A stretch of DNA of 64,000 nucleotides from Lumnitzera littorea (Eukaryota; Streptophyta; Magnoliopsida; Myrtales; Combretaceae): contig JAMXBB010000004.1 of the NCBI GenBank assembly GCA_024138015.1, positions 4,501,978 through 4,565,977 on the forward strand. The letters are read 5' to 3'. Below are positions 34,816 through 46,984 of this stretch, in pieces. Each line of letters opens with the position of its first letter. Positions within the stretch are counted from its first letter, which is position 1. The translations under genes were made by a program, and so were the position numbers. The notes below the pieces were generated by a model, which saw only the letters and a program-made list of their open reading frames with translations, was not told the DNA's origin and made no database searches.

Positions 34816-35994
34816 TGATGATAATGTGCTCAAGAGCTCAATTATTACTAAGGTTTACCAAAAGTATAAGTGGGCCCTTCTCGTAGAAAAGAAGTTATAA
34901 TGGAAGATAGCAAAAACTTGAGAGCTAATCATTGGATTTGACTCACTGTGGATCACTCATGGACTTACTTTGGTCTCTTGATATGACTCACGAGGATTGA
35001 AATGAGGTTACTTGCTACTAATTCTTTGCTAGAGAATTGGTTAAGAGTGAAAGGAAGTCTTAAAGCTAAGCTTGCAAGAAAACCTAAAGAGAGAAAGGTG
35101 CATATTCAATATTCAAGATGAGAAAATTTTTCTGTAGAATACATCATATGCCCTTTTGTACTTGCTAGCTAGGGTTGCTTTTAGAAGAGGAAAAGACAAA
35201 AGGGTACATCAAAATTGAAAGAATATATACATATGCAATGGACCATAATTGTTAAAATTGCGAATAAAAAATATGGTTTCATGAGTTTATAATTTTATAA
35301 TATTTTTCTTAGTTAAATTGGATGTATATATGCAAATTTTTAGTAAAATTATGAACTTTTATGTACGATTTTACATGTTTATGATTTTATTAGTTTTATA
35401 CAATGCTATACAATGTTACCGATTCTATGTATTCAAATAAAAAGTAAAATCGTGATTTTGATAACCATAAATAGACAAAGTGGAAAATTACAAGAAGAAT
35501 ATTCATTGGTGAACATGTACTAATAGTCTGTTAAACCACGTGCCATTGGGTGTTGACTGGGTTTCTTTTAGAAGAAAAGACAAATCTGTACAGTATCTAC
35601 CTTAGGGATTGGTTGGAGAGGAATCTTTTATCATGTTGCTATCTAAGTTGCATGCCTTAGAAGCAAGATGGACAAGAGAATGGTTGGACGATCCAAGTTG
35701 TTCTAGTCCACTAAGTAGGTTGGAATGGATCTTTGGCATGGGCTTGACAACTTGTATTAGGGAGAGACAACTTGACAAGTGATGTCGGAAGAAGCCTTAG
35801 ACATAAGTCTACTCAACTTTAGTCATTTGGTCATTAAGTACTTGGATGGCTAGGCCTTGGAATCCTCGAATTTGACCTTGAGTAATTGTCTAGAGCTTAG
35901 CAAATGTAGTTCTAAGGTTGGCAGGGTTAGTGAAGAAGTTGGCCGCGATGCAGAATAGGTCAAACTGGTAACAGTAGAGTTTGAATTCCCATTA
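34816..35994 (-). repeat. R1 5' LTR, carrying a MITE
   Basis: Partner of 11213-13125. It holds a 225-bp hAT-like MITE (35244-35468) that the 3' LTR lacks. Without the MITE and its duplication it is about 946 bp. Confidence 0.85.
35244..35468. mobile_element. hAT-like MITE inside the R1 5' LTR
   Basis: Ends CATAATTGTTAAAATTG and, reverse-complemented, ATGGTTATCAAAATCACG match the MITE at 8146-8354. Flanks CAATGGAC and AAATAGAC agree at 6 of 8 positions. The R1 3' LTR shows the empty site. Confidence 0.8.
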
Positions 35995-38300
35995 AAATAG
36001 GCAAAATCTGAGGAGCTAGATTCCATTTTATTGTTATTTTATTTCTATAAGAAAAATGTATTATTCTATATCTTGAATTTGCATCAATATGGATCTCTTT
36101 ACGGATGGATGTAGTTTGATTTCTCCTTCCTAAAATTCTAATATAAAAGTAGTGGATATCAAGACTGCTGTAATTTGGCTACATCAATACTATCTCCTTC
36201 CTTATGGATGGATGTAGGCCTTAGGTAGTCGAAAATAAATAAATAAATAAATAAATGAATCTATCAAATGTGTCATGATCACGTGGTTAGCTGGTCACTA
36301 GGCTTCGGGTATCATAGGGTTCCTTCAACCAAAGACTAACCAATCGTATATGGTCAATTCTGGCCCATCTTTAGGTCTATTTGTAATGTAATTACCATAA
36401 AACTCTGTTCCCCTATAGGAAGCAGCCGTGTTTAAATTTTTCCTGCATCATCGGTTGAGTAAAATATAATTGAAAAAAAGAAAAGAAAAGGATATGTCAA
36501 ATGTTGTAGATAAAGCGGTGTGGTCGGCTGCTTCTACATATTTTTTTTATTATTTTTACAATCTATAAATGGTTAAAATTGTATAGATGCTCAATCTACC
36601 AAGTCTTACTTTCAACAATCACGTAATATTTTATTAGCATATAAGCATCTTGTCGAAGTCATCATCGTTTGAAAAAGACAACTCCTCTATAAATTGACCA
36701 TTGCAAAACCTTGTTTCCCTTGAATTTATACAAGGTTCTTATAAATTTTGTGCCTTTTTATATTATACTTTAAAAATCTTCAATTTCAGTAATTAAATCC
36801 TACGAAGTTAAAAAATCATGGCCAAGCCATCCGGTGCTAATATGGCATACTTCATGAATATTCAACACCGAGTAATGCTGAGAAGATATATCACATTTTC
36901 TATTTTTTTATCAACTATATATTACAATTTACAAGAGGGCATTAAAATAAGGTTTATTTCATTAGAAGATTAATATTTATATCATTAGATATTAAAAATT
37001 TTGATATAAAAAAATTACATTAAAATGCATAAAATTAAAATATATTAAAGTAAAAGAAAAGAAAAAAAAAGCCTAAACCCTACCGAGTAGATCCGACAAC
37101 CACTGTGGCCGCGATTGTGGTTTGGAAAAGAGTATATATATATATTTTTTTGTTATGATTACTTCTTGACTTCGAACCAACAAAAAAAAAAAAAATTGAA
37201 TACAATTTGCATTCATCAATCTTCAAAGAATGAGCACGTTTGGGTAAAGAAATAGAAGCATTGGATCGGCTTATTATGTGTTTGGCTAGGCTAGCGAAGT
37301 TTTGTCGAAGTGGAGTTTTATCGAATAATAGATCAATGAATGATTAATCTATTTATCCTAATAATACTTTTGTTTAATGTATGATACATAATAATAGTAG
37401 ATTCGTAAATCTTGGATACAGGAGATTATAAGGTTCTATTTTTCCTGTATATCATACCCATAATAAAGGGTATTATTAAAAATAGGTAGAGCATCAATTT
37501 ATCCTTTTTTTTTTTTCCTCGATTGTATATGCCTTCACCAAACTAGTAGAATTACCTTGAAGGTACATAAAAAAAAAAAAAATTTAAGTTCCTTTTATAA
37601 TTTGACCTATATGCCTTCGGTTGAAATTGTAAAATGAACTAATACAATACGGGTGGTGGGATGTGCGTTGTGCTTTCCCTACTCTATTCCTATATTAGCT
37701 TTTATACCGACCCTTTTCAATAATTAAATTAAAAAAGAAAAAGATAACTTATAAATTGGCGATATTGCCAATTGCGACAATGCTCTCAAGTGAGTAGGAA
37801 TATGGGAATTGTTTATATCAGGTTAAACAAACTGACAAATATACATGTCATGAGAAAAGAAAATGCAACATTCACCAGAATTTGTTAAGAAGACGTTTCT
37901 TAAGATTCACGAAACACTCGAATCTAATGGCAAATCAAATATGGGCCTAGCGGTATGTGCACATAGTGTTAAGGCACTAAGGAAAAGATTTTTGAAAGTT
38001 TAATTTATAAAGGTGTATTTGTTATTTATTATGTGCAGTTCTACTAGCGTTGATTTATAATAAAATAGTTGGTCATTTGTGAGGGTTTACCAACATTATG
38101 TTGGCGTTAGATTATCCATGATTCAAGTGTGTGTGTCTATTACATGGACATGAACTCATCGAGTTTGTTGATTTAAGAGAACTTGGTCAAGGAAAGATAC
38201 GTATTGGAAGTTTGCGATTAATATTTAAAACTAATTTTTTCTCGTACTCATTACGTATATCATTGTATTTTTTTTTTTTTAACCATAGTGATGCTTTAGT
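35995..38300. other. Gene-free AT-rich intergenic DNA
   Basis: Holds an (AAAT)n microsatellite at about 36229-36257, a short TA run near 37135-37143 and several poly-A/T tracts (37180, 37510, 37570). No coding or transposon domain is recognised. Confidence 0.6.
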
Positions 38301-38994
38301 GTATAGTTATCAAAATCATGATTTTATTCATGCAATTTTATGTGTTTACAATTTTAAAAGTTTCTTTCAAGTTAATTTTGGTATAAAATCATTTATTTTT
38401 ATTTTTAACCGAGTTTACTTATTTTATTTATTTAAGTTAAATAGGCTATAATATAAAAGAATGCAACTAGATTTTTACAAGTCATTATATCTATCAAGGC
38501 ATTGGATCATTTTTCCTGTGGTATTCCAATATTTTTCTTTTTTCTTTGTCTCTCAATCCTTTATTTTATATTCATAAACTTTATACAAGTTTTAGCTTTA
38601 ATAGTAAAATTTATAAATAAAACTATACACTTCATTTTATACAATTAATAACATAAAGTAAGTTGAAATATTCGTTTCTCTTTAATTCGTTACTTTTCTA
38701 AAATAAAATAATAATAAAAAAAAGTTTAATTTCGACTTTATTTGTCTTTCTTCCACACATGTTAGATTATATATTAAGAATTTTTTTATGAAAAAAGAAC
38801 ATAATTTTTTTTTAGTTTTTTTATTTCCACTATATATATTTTAAGTTTTGAATAATTACTGTAAGTATATTTACTGTTTTTTTAAGTTATTTTGACATAA
38901 GTTACGGAAACTTACAATTCTACATTTCAATTTTACAATATTATTTTACAAACTTTTTAATGATTCTAAATAAAATTGTAAGTTTGATAACTTT
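38301..38994. mobile_element. hAT-like non-autonomous element, 694 bp
   Basis: Left terminus TAGTTATCAAAATCATGATT and right terminus (reverse-complemented) AAAGTTATCAAACTTAC resemble the termini of the shorter MITEs. Flanking 8-mers GCTTTAGT (38293-38300) and GCTTTGAT (38995-39002) agree at 6 of 8. The interior is AT-rich with no domain; a 106-codon open stretch at 38131-38451 overlaps the left terminus and is probably chance. Confidence 0.6.
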
Positions 38995-39256
38995 GCTTTG
39001 ATGTCAACAAAATGTGACTCATTCAAAAGTCATCATTAAGTTGATTGCTAGAAAAGACTTAAAGCACTGATAAGGAAGACAAACTTCTTTCATCCCTCAA
39101 TTGCAAACTCTTTAATGATTCTAAGTAAAGTTGTAAGTTTGACAACTTTGTTTTAATGTCAACAAAATGTGACTCATTCAAAAGTTATCATTAAATCGAT
39201 TGCTAGAAAAGACTTAAAGCACTAACAAAGAAGACAGAATTCTTTCATCTCCAATT
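38949..39256. repeat. 155-bp tandem duplication that includes the 3' end of the hAT-like element
   Basis: Copies at 38949-39103 and 39104-about 39256 share long identical blocks such as TGTCAACAAAATGTGACTCA and AAAGACTTAAAGCACT. The first copy holds the element's right terminus and its flank, so the duplication came after the insertion. Confidence 0.85.
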
Positions 39257-40469
39257 GGGGACTCATGATACATAGATCCCTCAGCTAAGAAGGTAATAGA
39301 GGAAGATTATATTTCACATTTTGCACCAATTGCTTTTTCATGTTACTTTTTAAAATTGAAAGGCATCCGTTCCCCTTATAGCTAGATAAAGAGAAGTCCT
39401 AAGCTAACTGCAACCACACTAATGAAAAGATATGCACAATGTAGGGAAAGTTCACATAGCACCTACAGTTAAATACTATGACTACTAAGAGCTTACATAT
39501 TAAACCATGACAAAAGTTACATAGGTTAACTATAAAAAAGAAGAAAATGCAAATGTTTCATTGGATGAATGAAAGGAGGGAAATAAATAGTAGTTGTATG
39601 TGTGTGACAGGATAAATTGCTAAATTAGCCTCTGAACTCAACTAGAAATCAAATCAAAACACATCTACTGTGACATACAAATTGCAGTAGAGATTTAATA
39701 TCATCTCTGAAGACAACAATAACATTGGTAAAAGGCATGGACAACCTTCTAATTTAAGAACATTTTTGAAGGCTGCATGGACTTTTTTTTATTTTTATTT
39801 TATTTCTTATAGTTAATCATTGTAGATAAAGGGATTCGATTGCAATGGTCATGTGTGTGCAACGTGCCTTTTGCACTACATATGGCATCAGAGGAGCCAT
39901 GTGGAATGACACTTACAAGATGACTTGGAAAGGAAGAAGCAAGGAGAAGGAATAGATAGTTTCGTGGAGCTTCAAATAGACGTATGACTATTAGAGCCTA
40001 AAGGAGTTATAAAGTATCAACCCACTATTATGGATGAGTGGTTGTGTGTTCTTTATTTTAAGCTTTGTTTGATCTTTTATGGTAGTAATATGACAGCACA
40101 GCGGCAATTCTTAAAATTTCTAAATTGTCAAATTGTAGAGGAACTTTGGGGTAATAATATAGTTATGCCATTGATGATGTCTGTCATATCGCATTGACAA
40201 TCCATGGTCAAGATGAGTTTTCTTAAAAAAAGTTGGGAGCGAATTGGCTAATCCAACGATTTTTATTCAAGCTTACCATACTAAATCTTCCTAAGTATTC
40301 CTAAGTTTATGGACTCAATTCTCTCGACCCTATCATTTAACTTAAAAGAGTCAAGCCCAAATCATTATTGGGTTGAAAATCCATGATTCAATTTTAGCCT
40401 TCTATAATTTAGGGTGCTATGCCATTTTACCTATCCTGTCCCAATTCTATTTCCCTTTTCTCTATATCT
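39257..40469. other. Gene-free intergenic DNA
   Basis: AT-rich, with no reading frame or repeat that I can assign. Confidence 0.5.
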
Positions 40470-40893
40470 AAGTCCCATGTTCAATGTTTATAGTTTTCAT
40501 TCAAGTTAAAACTTCAGCTATAAAGATTAAAAGAAAATCTATTTACTTCAATTTATGCTATTGATATAATGATTCCACAAGAGTTGAATGGTTTTGTTCT
40601 CTTTAATCTATATTTTTTCCCATATGAAATAATAGAAAAGGCTTTTAATTTCAACTTCGCTTGTCCTTCTTTGTGCAAGTTAGATTACAGATTAAAAGTT
40701 CTTTTTGATAGAAACAGCAATTAGTTTATTTTTTTTATTTTTATCATGTATTTCAAGGTTTTCATGATTTCTGTATGCATATTTATAATTTTTAAAAGCT
40801 ATTTTCATAGGATGTCGAAACTTATGTTTTTATGTTCATTTTGATTCTATAAAACTCTATGATTTCAGTATTAAATTATAAGTTTGACAACCT
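40470..40893. mobile_element. Left-truncated second copy of the 694-bp hAT-like element
   Basis: Aligns with about 38560-38994: TTCTCTTTAAT, TTTAATTTCAACTTCGCTTGTCCTTC against the TTTCGACTTTATTTGTCTTTC block, GTTAGATTA, and the end TAAGTTTGACAACCTT. The left terminus is not found. Confidence 0.55.
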
Positions 40894-41069
40894 TACTGAG
40901 ATACAAGCTAAATACATACTTACAACTCCTATTTGATATGATCTAAAAAAAGTTAATGTTCGGGATAATGATTTGACTTAGGGATCCAACATGTGTAGAG
41001 CACTAGTTAACATGCTGAATTGAGTGCCATTAAGAGAGAAGGTTGTATTGTTTGGCTGCAAGATCAATG

Positions 41070-41440
41070 TGGAAGGTATACTGTTGAGTTTTCATATCAA
41101 AGGAATTTGGAGAAAGACCATCTTGTGGAACCAGGACATGCCTCTTCTCATGCTATCAACAAAACCTTACAGAAATTTATATAGAACTTTGGAGTGCTTA
41201 AGCAAAATTTGTTTTGCAAGGAAGTTACATCTAACAACTTGTCCTTTTTATATGGAAGGGGAATCTTCTAAACATATATCTATGCATTGTGCTTGGGTGC
41301 ATTCTACAGGGTTTTCTCGTTGTCATTTTTGTATTAAGGAGTTGAACATATTGAGATTAGATGTTTGGTTAGAAGGCCTTATAGAATTACCAAAAAAAAA
41401 TCAAGAAGGTTTTGAGGACATTGATTCGATGACAAGAAGA
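41070..41440 (+). pseudogene. LINE (L1-type) zinc-binding RT-associated domain, frameshifted remnant
   Basis: Plant LINE ORF2 proteins end with a zf-RVT region. Here one frame reads GRYTVEFSYQ...HASSHAINKTLQKFI and NFGVLKQNLFC (the usual SxHAIxKxLWKxIW... pattern). After a frameshift around 41200-41260, a second frame reads CPFYMEGESSKHISMHCAWVHSTGFS, the Cys/His cluster that follows it. RT and endonuclease are absent. An A17 run at about 41473-41489 follows and could be the LINE tail, though no target duplication was found. Confidence 0.65.
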
Positions 41441-41489
41441 ACATATATATCGAGAGTGGATAGTTCTTCTCAAAAAAAAAAAAAAAAAT

Positions 41490-43540
41490 CGGTATTTAAT
41501 ACAGTAGTCTAATCAAATAAGCAGCTAAAGATATCACTCAACACAAATTTCCAAAATTTTAACCCTTTTATACTACTGTTATTAAACTTGGATCGAAAGG
41601 TTGACTCGAAAATTAGAGACAATTAAAGGTTGAGAGGGTTAACTAGAGTTGAATCGTTGTCAATAAAAATACTATGGAATAACTCATATTTACATATAAA
41701 GTAATAAAAAATATCTATATTTTTTAAAATTGAAAATTGAGAGCTTTTTATAATATTTTTTTTATCAACATTTTTTTTAGCAAACCGATTTATTTTCTAG
41801 AAAAATGTAAGAGAAAATAATATATATTAACTTGGTAAAATTTTGTGAGTTCTTATAGGAATTAAATTAGATCGGTGTGGATATTTTCTAAACTGGTTGA
41901 ATATGAGTTATTGCAAATAAGGGTCAAATTATTGACTTGAATCAGTTTTATAAAAAGATTAAGTTAAATCGAAAGAGTCATCCTAGATCTAACAACATTG
42001 TTTTATTCTATAACTAAAGCAACAACATAATATTAAGCAAATAAAACAAAACTTAAGCAAACGTTTTGCTTTCCTAGGTTTGCTAATGAAAAGGAAAAAA
42101 AGAAGAAGATAAATGATGAGTCAATGTCTCACAACTAGTTAGTCTGCTTCAATTTGTTGGTTAAGCAAGATAGATTGAAATGGCCTGTATTTAAAAGGAT
42201 CAAAATTTTAAGCCCAATCTATATTTTTTTCGTTCAATCAAGTTAACTTGCATAACTTACTTTGCTTGCTAGTAAGGCATCGGTACACTAGACAAAAATT
42301 AAAGAAGAGCAAAAATAACTCCCATGAGCTACTGTCCCTACAAAAAACTAAAATCAACCTACTGTGCTTTATTTATAAACCACGCCACTCTATCCTGGGG
42401 ATGAAGCTCTACATGCTAATGGTTATGGATCATATATGGAACAGAATTTGACGAGAAAATATCGCAAGAGATATACAGGGGGATGAAACTCCAAAGCCAT
42501 GCTCTTAAAGTTGGATTTGATATCAAATCCACGAAGTACTTAAAAAAAAAAAAAAGATGAAAATCAAAGTTCAAAGAGAAAATTTAGACAAATTAATAAG
42601 GCATTACAAAGGTATATTGACATAGACCATCCCATTTATTTACACAATACAGTTGAACATAATTTATAATAAAAACAGAGGCTTTTGCTTGGTTTATATA
42701 TATATATATATATCCATAACCTAATAAATTGCCTGGATGAGCCATTAAATAAAAGTAGTTGAAGCAAAGCGTATGGAAAAGTTTGTCAAATGCATGTTTT
42801 TGAATTTAATTATGAAAGTGAGAGCAATGAATGGTACAAAATTTTCCCTCTGTGCTTTGGACAGAGCGTTTGCAAAGTCTGTCAAAGAGTGTGGAAAAGT
42901 TTGTCGAATACGTTGGACATTTCCAATGAGACACACTGACAGCACATCTGCAGAAATGGCCACAAGTAATAAGTTGTCTCCTAACCACCCGTTCAGAACC
43001 AATTAATGGGTTAGAAGAATTGCTAATCCTCTGCGACTTGCCATGATTGACCCAAGGACCAAAATTAAGTGGAATTTTTCTGAAAGTAGATTGCCCACCA
43101 AAACTGGAACCTATCTAACTGATTACTTGAAACATTTTAAGATAGTAAAATAATTTGTTTAAATTGTAAAATTTTTTTAACTCAGAATCGTTAGAAACTA
43201 TTTTTTAATAGCAAAATTTTTTAATTTATTAAACTTCACGTAATTTTAGATTCATTTTAAAGCGTATCTTATAAAATAGATATATAATTTAAGGTTTCAA
43301 TTTTATTTTTTTAAAACTCTTATTTTACGTACATATTAAATAAATTAAATTTTCTTTTACGCAAATATTAAATAGGTTAATTTTATGTTTGTAAATAAAG
43401 TCTATGTTTTGTTATTATACTATATTTTTCTATATTTTAATCCTTATTCTATTTACCTAGTATTTTTTATTCTTCTATTTTTATTATATTTTATTTTTCT
43501 AAATTTCCTTGAACATATAGACGAGATTCTAGAATACCAT
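41490..43540. other. Gene-free intergenic DNA with a (TA)n microsatellite
   Basis: AT-rich. A TA microsatellite lies near 42697-42713. At 42745-43006 both strands are open for about 80 codons, but neither product resembles a known family. Nothing else is recognised. Confidence 0.5.
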
Positions 43541-44880
43541 AAAATGTCATAAATCATATCCAAAACCCTAACCTATTATCTTTACTTCCTTCCGCCGCAA
43601 TTTCCTCTTCATTTTTCTCCCTCAGCTGATCTCATTCGCTCCACTGATTCGTTTTTTTTTTCTCCTTCCTTCGTCAGCAGACCTTCACTCATTTTCCTCT
43701 CATCCCTCGCCATTAATGTCGTAGACCCCTCCCTTTGTTCTCTTTGATTCTTGTTGTTTCCATTGTTTCTTTTTCCACACCCTCAATTCTTCCCCTCTCT
43801 CTCGCTCTGACCATCCAATCTCACTTGCAATCCCTATCACCGGACCCCACCCCAATTCCCTTCCCTTCAATCCTTATTTTCATGCCCCAATCCCCTTCTC
43901 CTGAACGCACCCCCTTCTTCTTTCCAATCTCTGGCCCTTCAATTCTAACCCCACGTACACTCCAGAGTTAACCCCAACCCCAACTTCCATGTGTCGAACC
44001 TCTCCCCACTGTCCTCTAGTTACTCGTCTAACTCCTCTTTCTCGCCCTCTTTCATTCTTTTTCTTTCTTTCTTTTCCCCGCAGTTGGACCAAAACCAATT
44101 ATTCCAATCTACATGTTTTGTTACGTCCTCGTTTCTACAAGATCCGAATCACTCCAATATATTTAATATTTGTTAATTACTTAAGTGCATTATTATATGA
44201 AATATAATTTCTATATTTTTCATTTGACGTCAAATTACAGCCATTCAGTGATTTTGTTTTGATTTAATTTTGTGAGCCACTTCAATTTTATATTGATGCC
44301 TTATATGTAGTATATTATTTTGTTTTCCATTATGATTGTGAAAATAATTAGGTATTAGTATCCGATTACTATTAATAAATTATTCGATTATCATGTTATA
44401 TAGTGCTATTTTATATAAGAGTTATTGTTAAACATATTTTATTGTATTTTAGATTATTGTTGGTTAGATATATATTTTTGGGCTAATTTTCTGTTTTCTA
44501 TTATATTCAAGTTGGGTTATTATTTTTTGTTTATTTATAGAGTATGTTAATAATCGTATTCTATGTAAGTCTCGAGTATCGTTTTGGTGTACTACGAAAC
44601 TATTCTATTATTAGTACAATTTATTATTGAGATATGATATCGATAGTTTTGTGATTTAATTATTTTATCACATTAATATTATATATATATGGCATATCAT
44701 ATTACGTATAGTATGTCCGTTTTATATGTCGACTATTATTATGTTATTCCTTGCGAATTTTATTAATTATACTATTTTTCGATTAAGTACATATTAGTTA
44801 CTTACTATATCGACTCAATAATTTATATATTTAATACTTTAATTATGTGTCAACTTATATTTTCTTTTATAAATAGATAA

Positions 44881-44914
<34 letters not shown>

Positions 44915-45973
44915 AATGTACTTTACGATTTATTATAAATAAGTGATTTTATATAGTTATATCAACTTTTTGGCTTAATCGTATTATGTTTTATTTCTAT
45001 TTTGGAATTCTTATTTTGATTCAACGATTTTCTTATAAGACCTTGATTGGCTAGATTATAAGTTCATAGATCACTCCTAGGTAGAACTTAGTTTTAGAAT
45101 ACTTAAAGGTTAACGTGCTACTTGTAAACCTTTTAGATTCATGGTGTTTGGTTTCCCTTATCGAGATCTGAGTTTTGTTCAAGTTTTAAGATTAGAGTCT
45201 TACTTTCAATTTTAGAGTGATTCCGAGTACGTGGTGTTTGGTTGTTGCTTGTGTTTAATAAGAATTAGTAATCAAATAAGACTAAATTTACATTCAATCT
45301 AATTATTTTGGTTTGCTGATTTTGCTTGACCCACTTGCTCTAGGGGCTAGCAGTGGCAGTTCCCTAGAGGAGTAATTGCTAATCATTTGCAAAGATTCTC
45401 TAGCGGACTTTCATATAAGACGATGTAATTAGAATATTAGGTCTTTGGACTCTAGGCATAAAGGAAAACTTATATTATATCCACTTATATACGTAGACGG
45501 GGATCATAATGTGGTGGGGTCGTGAGTATCTTTGTGTTGTATGCTGGCTTAAATTAAAAATAATCGAATTATTGTTGCTTACATTCTATTATTTTTGCAT
45601 TATACAAATTTGTATGTTCTGGGCTTGGCATCTGTATGTGTTGGTACACTCATACTGAGCTTCGATTCATTTTTCTATTTTTTTTATAGCTGCAGGTTGA
45701 TTCAATAAGTTGAGACAACTTTGGAAATTGCTATCATCCTGTTGGAAAAGAGAGATGGTTAGTTTTATATGTCATATTTAGTTCGTTTGGAGTTAAGGTA
45801 ACTCACTTGTGAGTTGCTTGAACTGTTATATTTGAAGAATTGTGTATTTGGAGATTTGTTATTTGGTACTTGATAAGTGGTTATTACTAATGATTTTGGA
45901 AAATGTAGTTAGTTTTAGAATCTTAACGTGTTCCTAAATGGTAAGGACACGTAACGGGTTGTGGCACCCTTCG
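43541..45973. other. C/T-rich block followed by AT-rich DNA, probable non-coding transposon remnant
   Basis: 43560-44110 is strongly pyrimidine-rich on the plus strand (CCCTAACC, TCCTTCCGCCGC, many CCCC and TCTC runs) and starts abruptly after AT-rich DNA. An (AT)n(GT)n microsatellite follows at about 44881-44914. Then comes a T-rich stretch with a possible acceptor (TTTTTTATAGCTGCAG, 45675-45693). This resembles a leader or LTR of a non-autonomous element, but no paired repeat or coding domain was found. Confidence 0.35.
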
Positions 45974-46811
45974 TGATGAGAATCAAGCTACCGTACCTTT
46001 AACTTGTAGCCAAGCCTGAGGACTAGAGGGACTAATATGATGAATCATTTTGTTCTAACCTACTCCTGCCGAGGCTGAGTACTTCCCTGTCGAGTTACCC
46101 TTCATGTTGAGCCATATAATTACTTATCTTCCTACAGTGTACCGAATTGAAGATTACTCACCAACACTTAAGCCGAGCAATTACTCGGCATTTTCCTTCT
46201 CAAGAAGCCAAGAAAGAGAAACTCTAGACTGACTAAGCCATTTATCTATACTTTTTGTTTGCATTTTCTAATGACTTTGCCAATGTAGCATCGCCACGTG
46301 TACAATATCATGTGCAGAATCCGTCGCATTAGTGATTGTTTATCTTGTATATTTATTTTTACCCTTTTGTATCTTGTATATTACTTCTTTGGGAAATGCT
46401 TTTTTTGTTTTTGCCTTTTTAAGCAAGTTGCCCTAACTTATGGGTATAAATATTATTGTACTTGTAATTGTAGAGATCGGATCATCATTAATAGACACTA
46501 GGAGTATTTTCCTTCCTTACATAAACACTATTTGCTTACTTTCAGCATCACTCTTATCTTAACCTTTAAGCAAGGCTAGGTGGTGAGTAACCTTATCGAA
46601 CCGATTTGTGCATCATATCGAATTGTGTTATCAACCCTCGAAAGTTCCATTAATATGTTATATCCTCTATAACTGTTCGTGGGTTTTGCTTATTGTTCCA
46701 TTTGTCATTTATCTCCTTTCACACTTTCCTCATTAATCCTTTTCGAGCTTTTTGCAAGCTTAGACCCATCTCGTGACTGGCTTTGTCTGTTTTTGGTCAC
46801 GGTTCGCAACA
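45974..46811 (+). mobile_element. S2: solo LTR of the R4 family
   Basis: 838 bp from TGATGAGAATCAAGC to TTCGCAACA, collinear with the R4 5' LTR: CTGAGGACTAGA, CCTGCCGAGG, GCATCGCCACGTGTACAAT, GGGTATAAATAT, GGTGAGTAACCTTATCG, CTTTTTGCAAGCTT. No internal region on either side. Flanks CTTCG and CTCTA do not match, so the target duplication is lost or the borders are off by a few bases. Confidence 0.8.
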
Positions 46812-46984
46812 CTCTAGTTCTAGGTTGTTACATTACTATTAATCCACCCTCCATGCTTAGTCCTAGCAAACCAAAATTGAAGCCATGCAGAAATTACATA
46901 CATATAAACCTAGGAGTGAACATTTTCTCTTTGTCATTTTTTGTTTTATACCAAATTTAGTTGTTGTTTATGCTTCCACAATAT

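Larger units (their letters stand above)
11213..35994 (-). mobile_element. R1: outermost Ty3/gypsy LTR retrotransposon, minus strand, split by nested insertions
   Basis: Element boundaries come from two LTR copies of the same orientation: 11213-13125 (3' LTR, split by solo LTR S1) and 34816-35994 (5' LTR, split by a MITE). With insertions removed the LTRs are about 947 and 946 bp, an independent check on the borders. The flanks AAATT (11208-11212) and AAATA (35995-35999) are a near-perfect 5-bp target duplication. A decayed initiator-Met primer site adjoins the 5' LTR. Removing S1, the MITE and R2 leaves only about 4.6 kb, because the R1 interior has lost protease and reverse transcriptase (junction near 33615). 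The integrase is interrupted by R2. No intact reading frame remains. Confidence 0.85.

Noticed and set aside
11213..35994. A CRISPR-like or satellite array suggested by many repeated blocks
   Set aside because: The repeats are LTR pairs hundreds of bases long, explained by nested retrotransposons.
38131..38451. 106-codon open frame
   Set aside because: Overlaps the terminus of a hAT-like element; Phe/Tyr/Leu-rich translation of T-rich DNA without homology.
41473..41489. A17 run as proof of a LINE 3' end
   Set aside because: Poly-A runs are common throughout the window, no target duplication was found, and the expected end of ORF2 is missing.
43735..44207. Overlapping open frames on both strands of the C/T-rich island
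   Set aside because: Ser/Pro/Leu-rich translations are what a pyrimidine-rich tract gives in any frame; no start context or homology.
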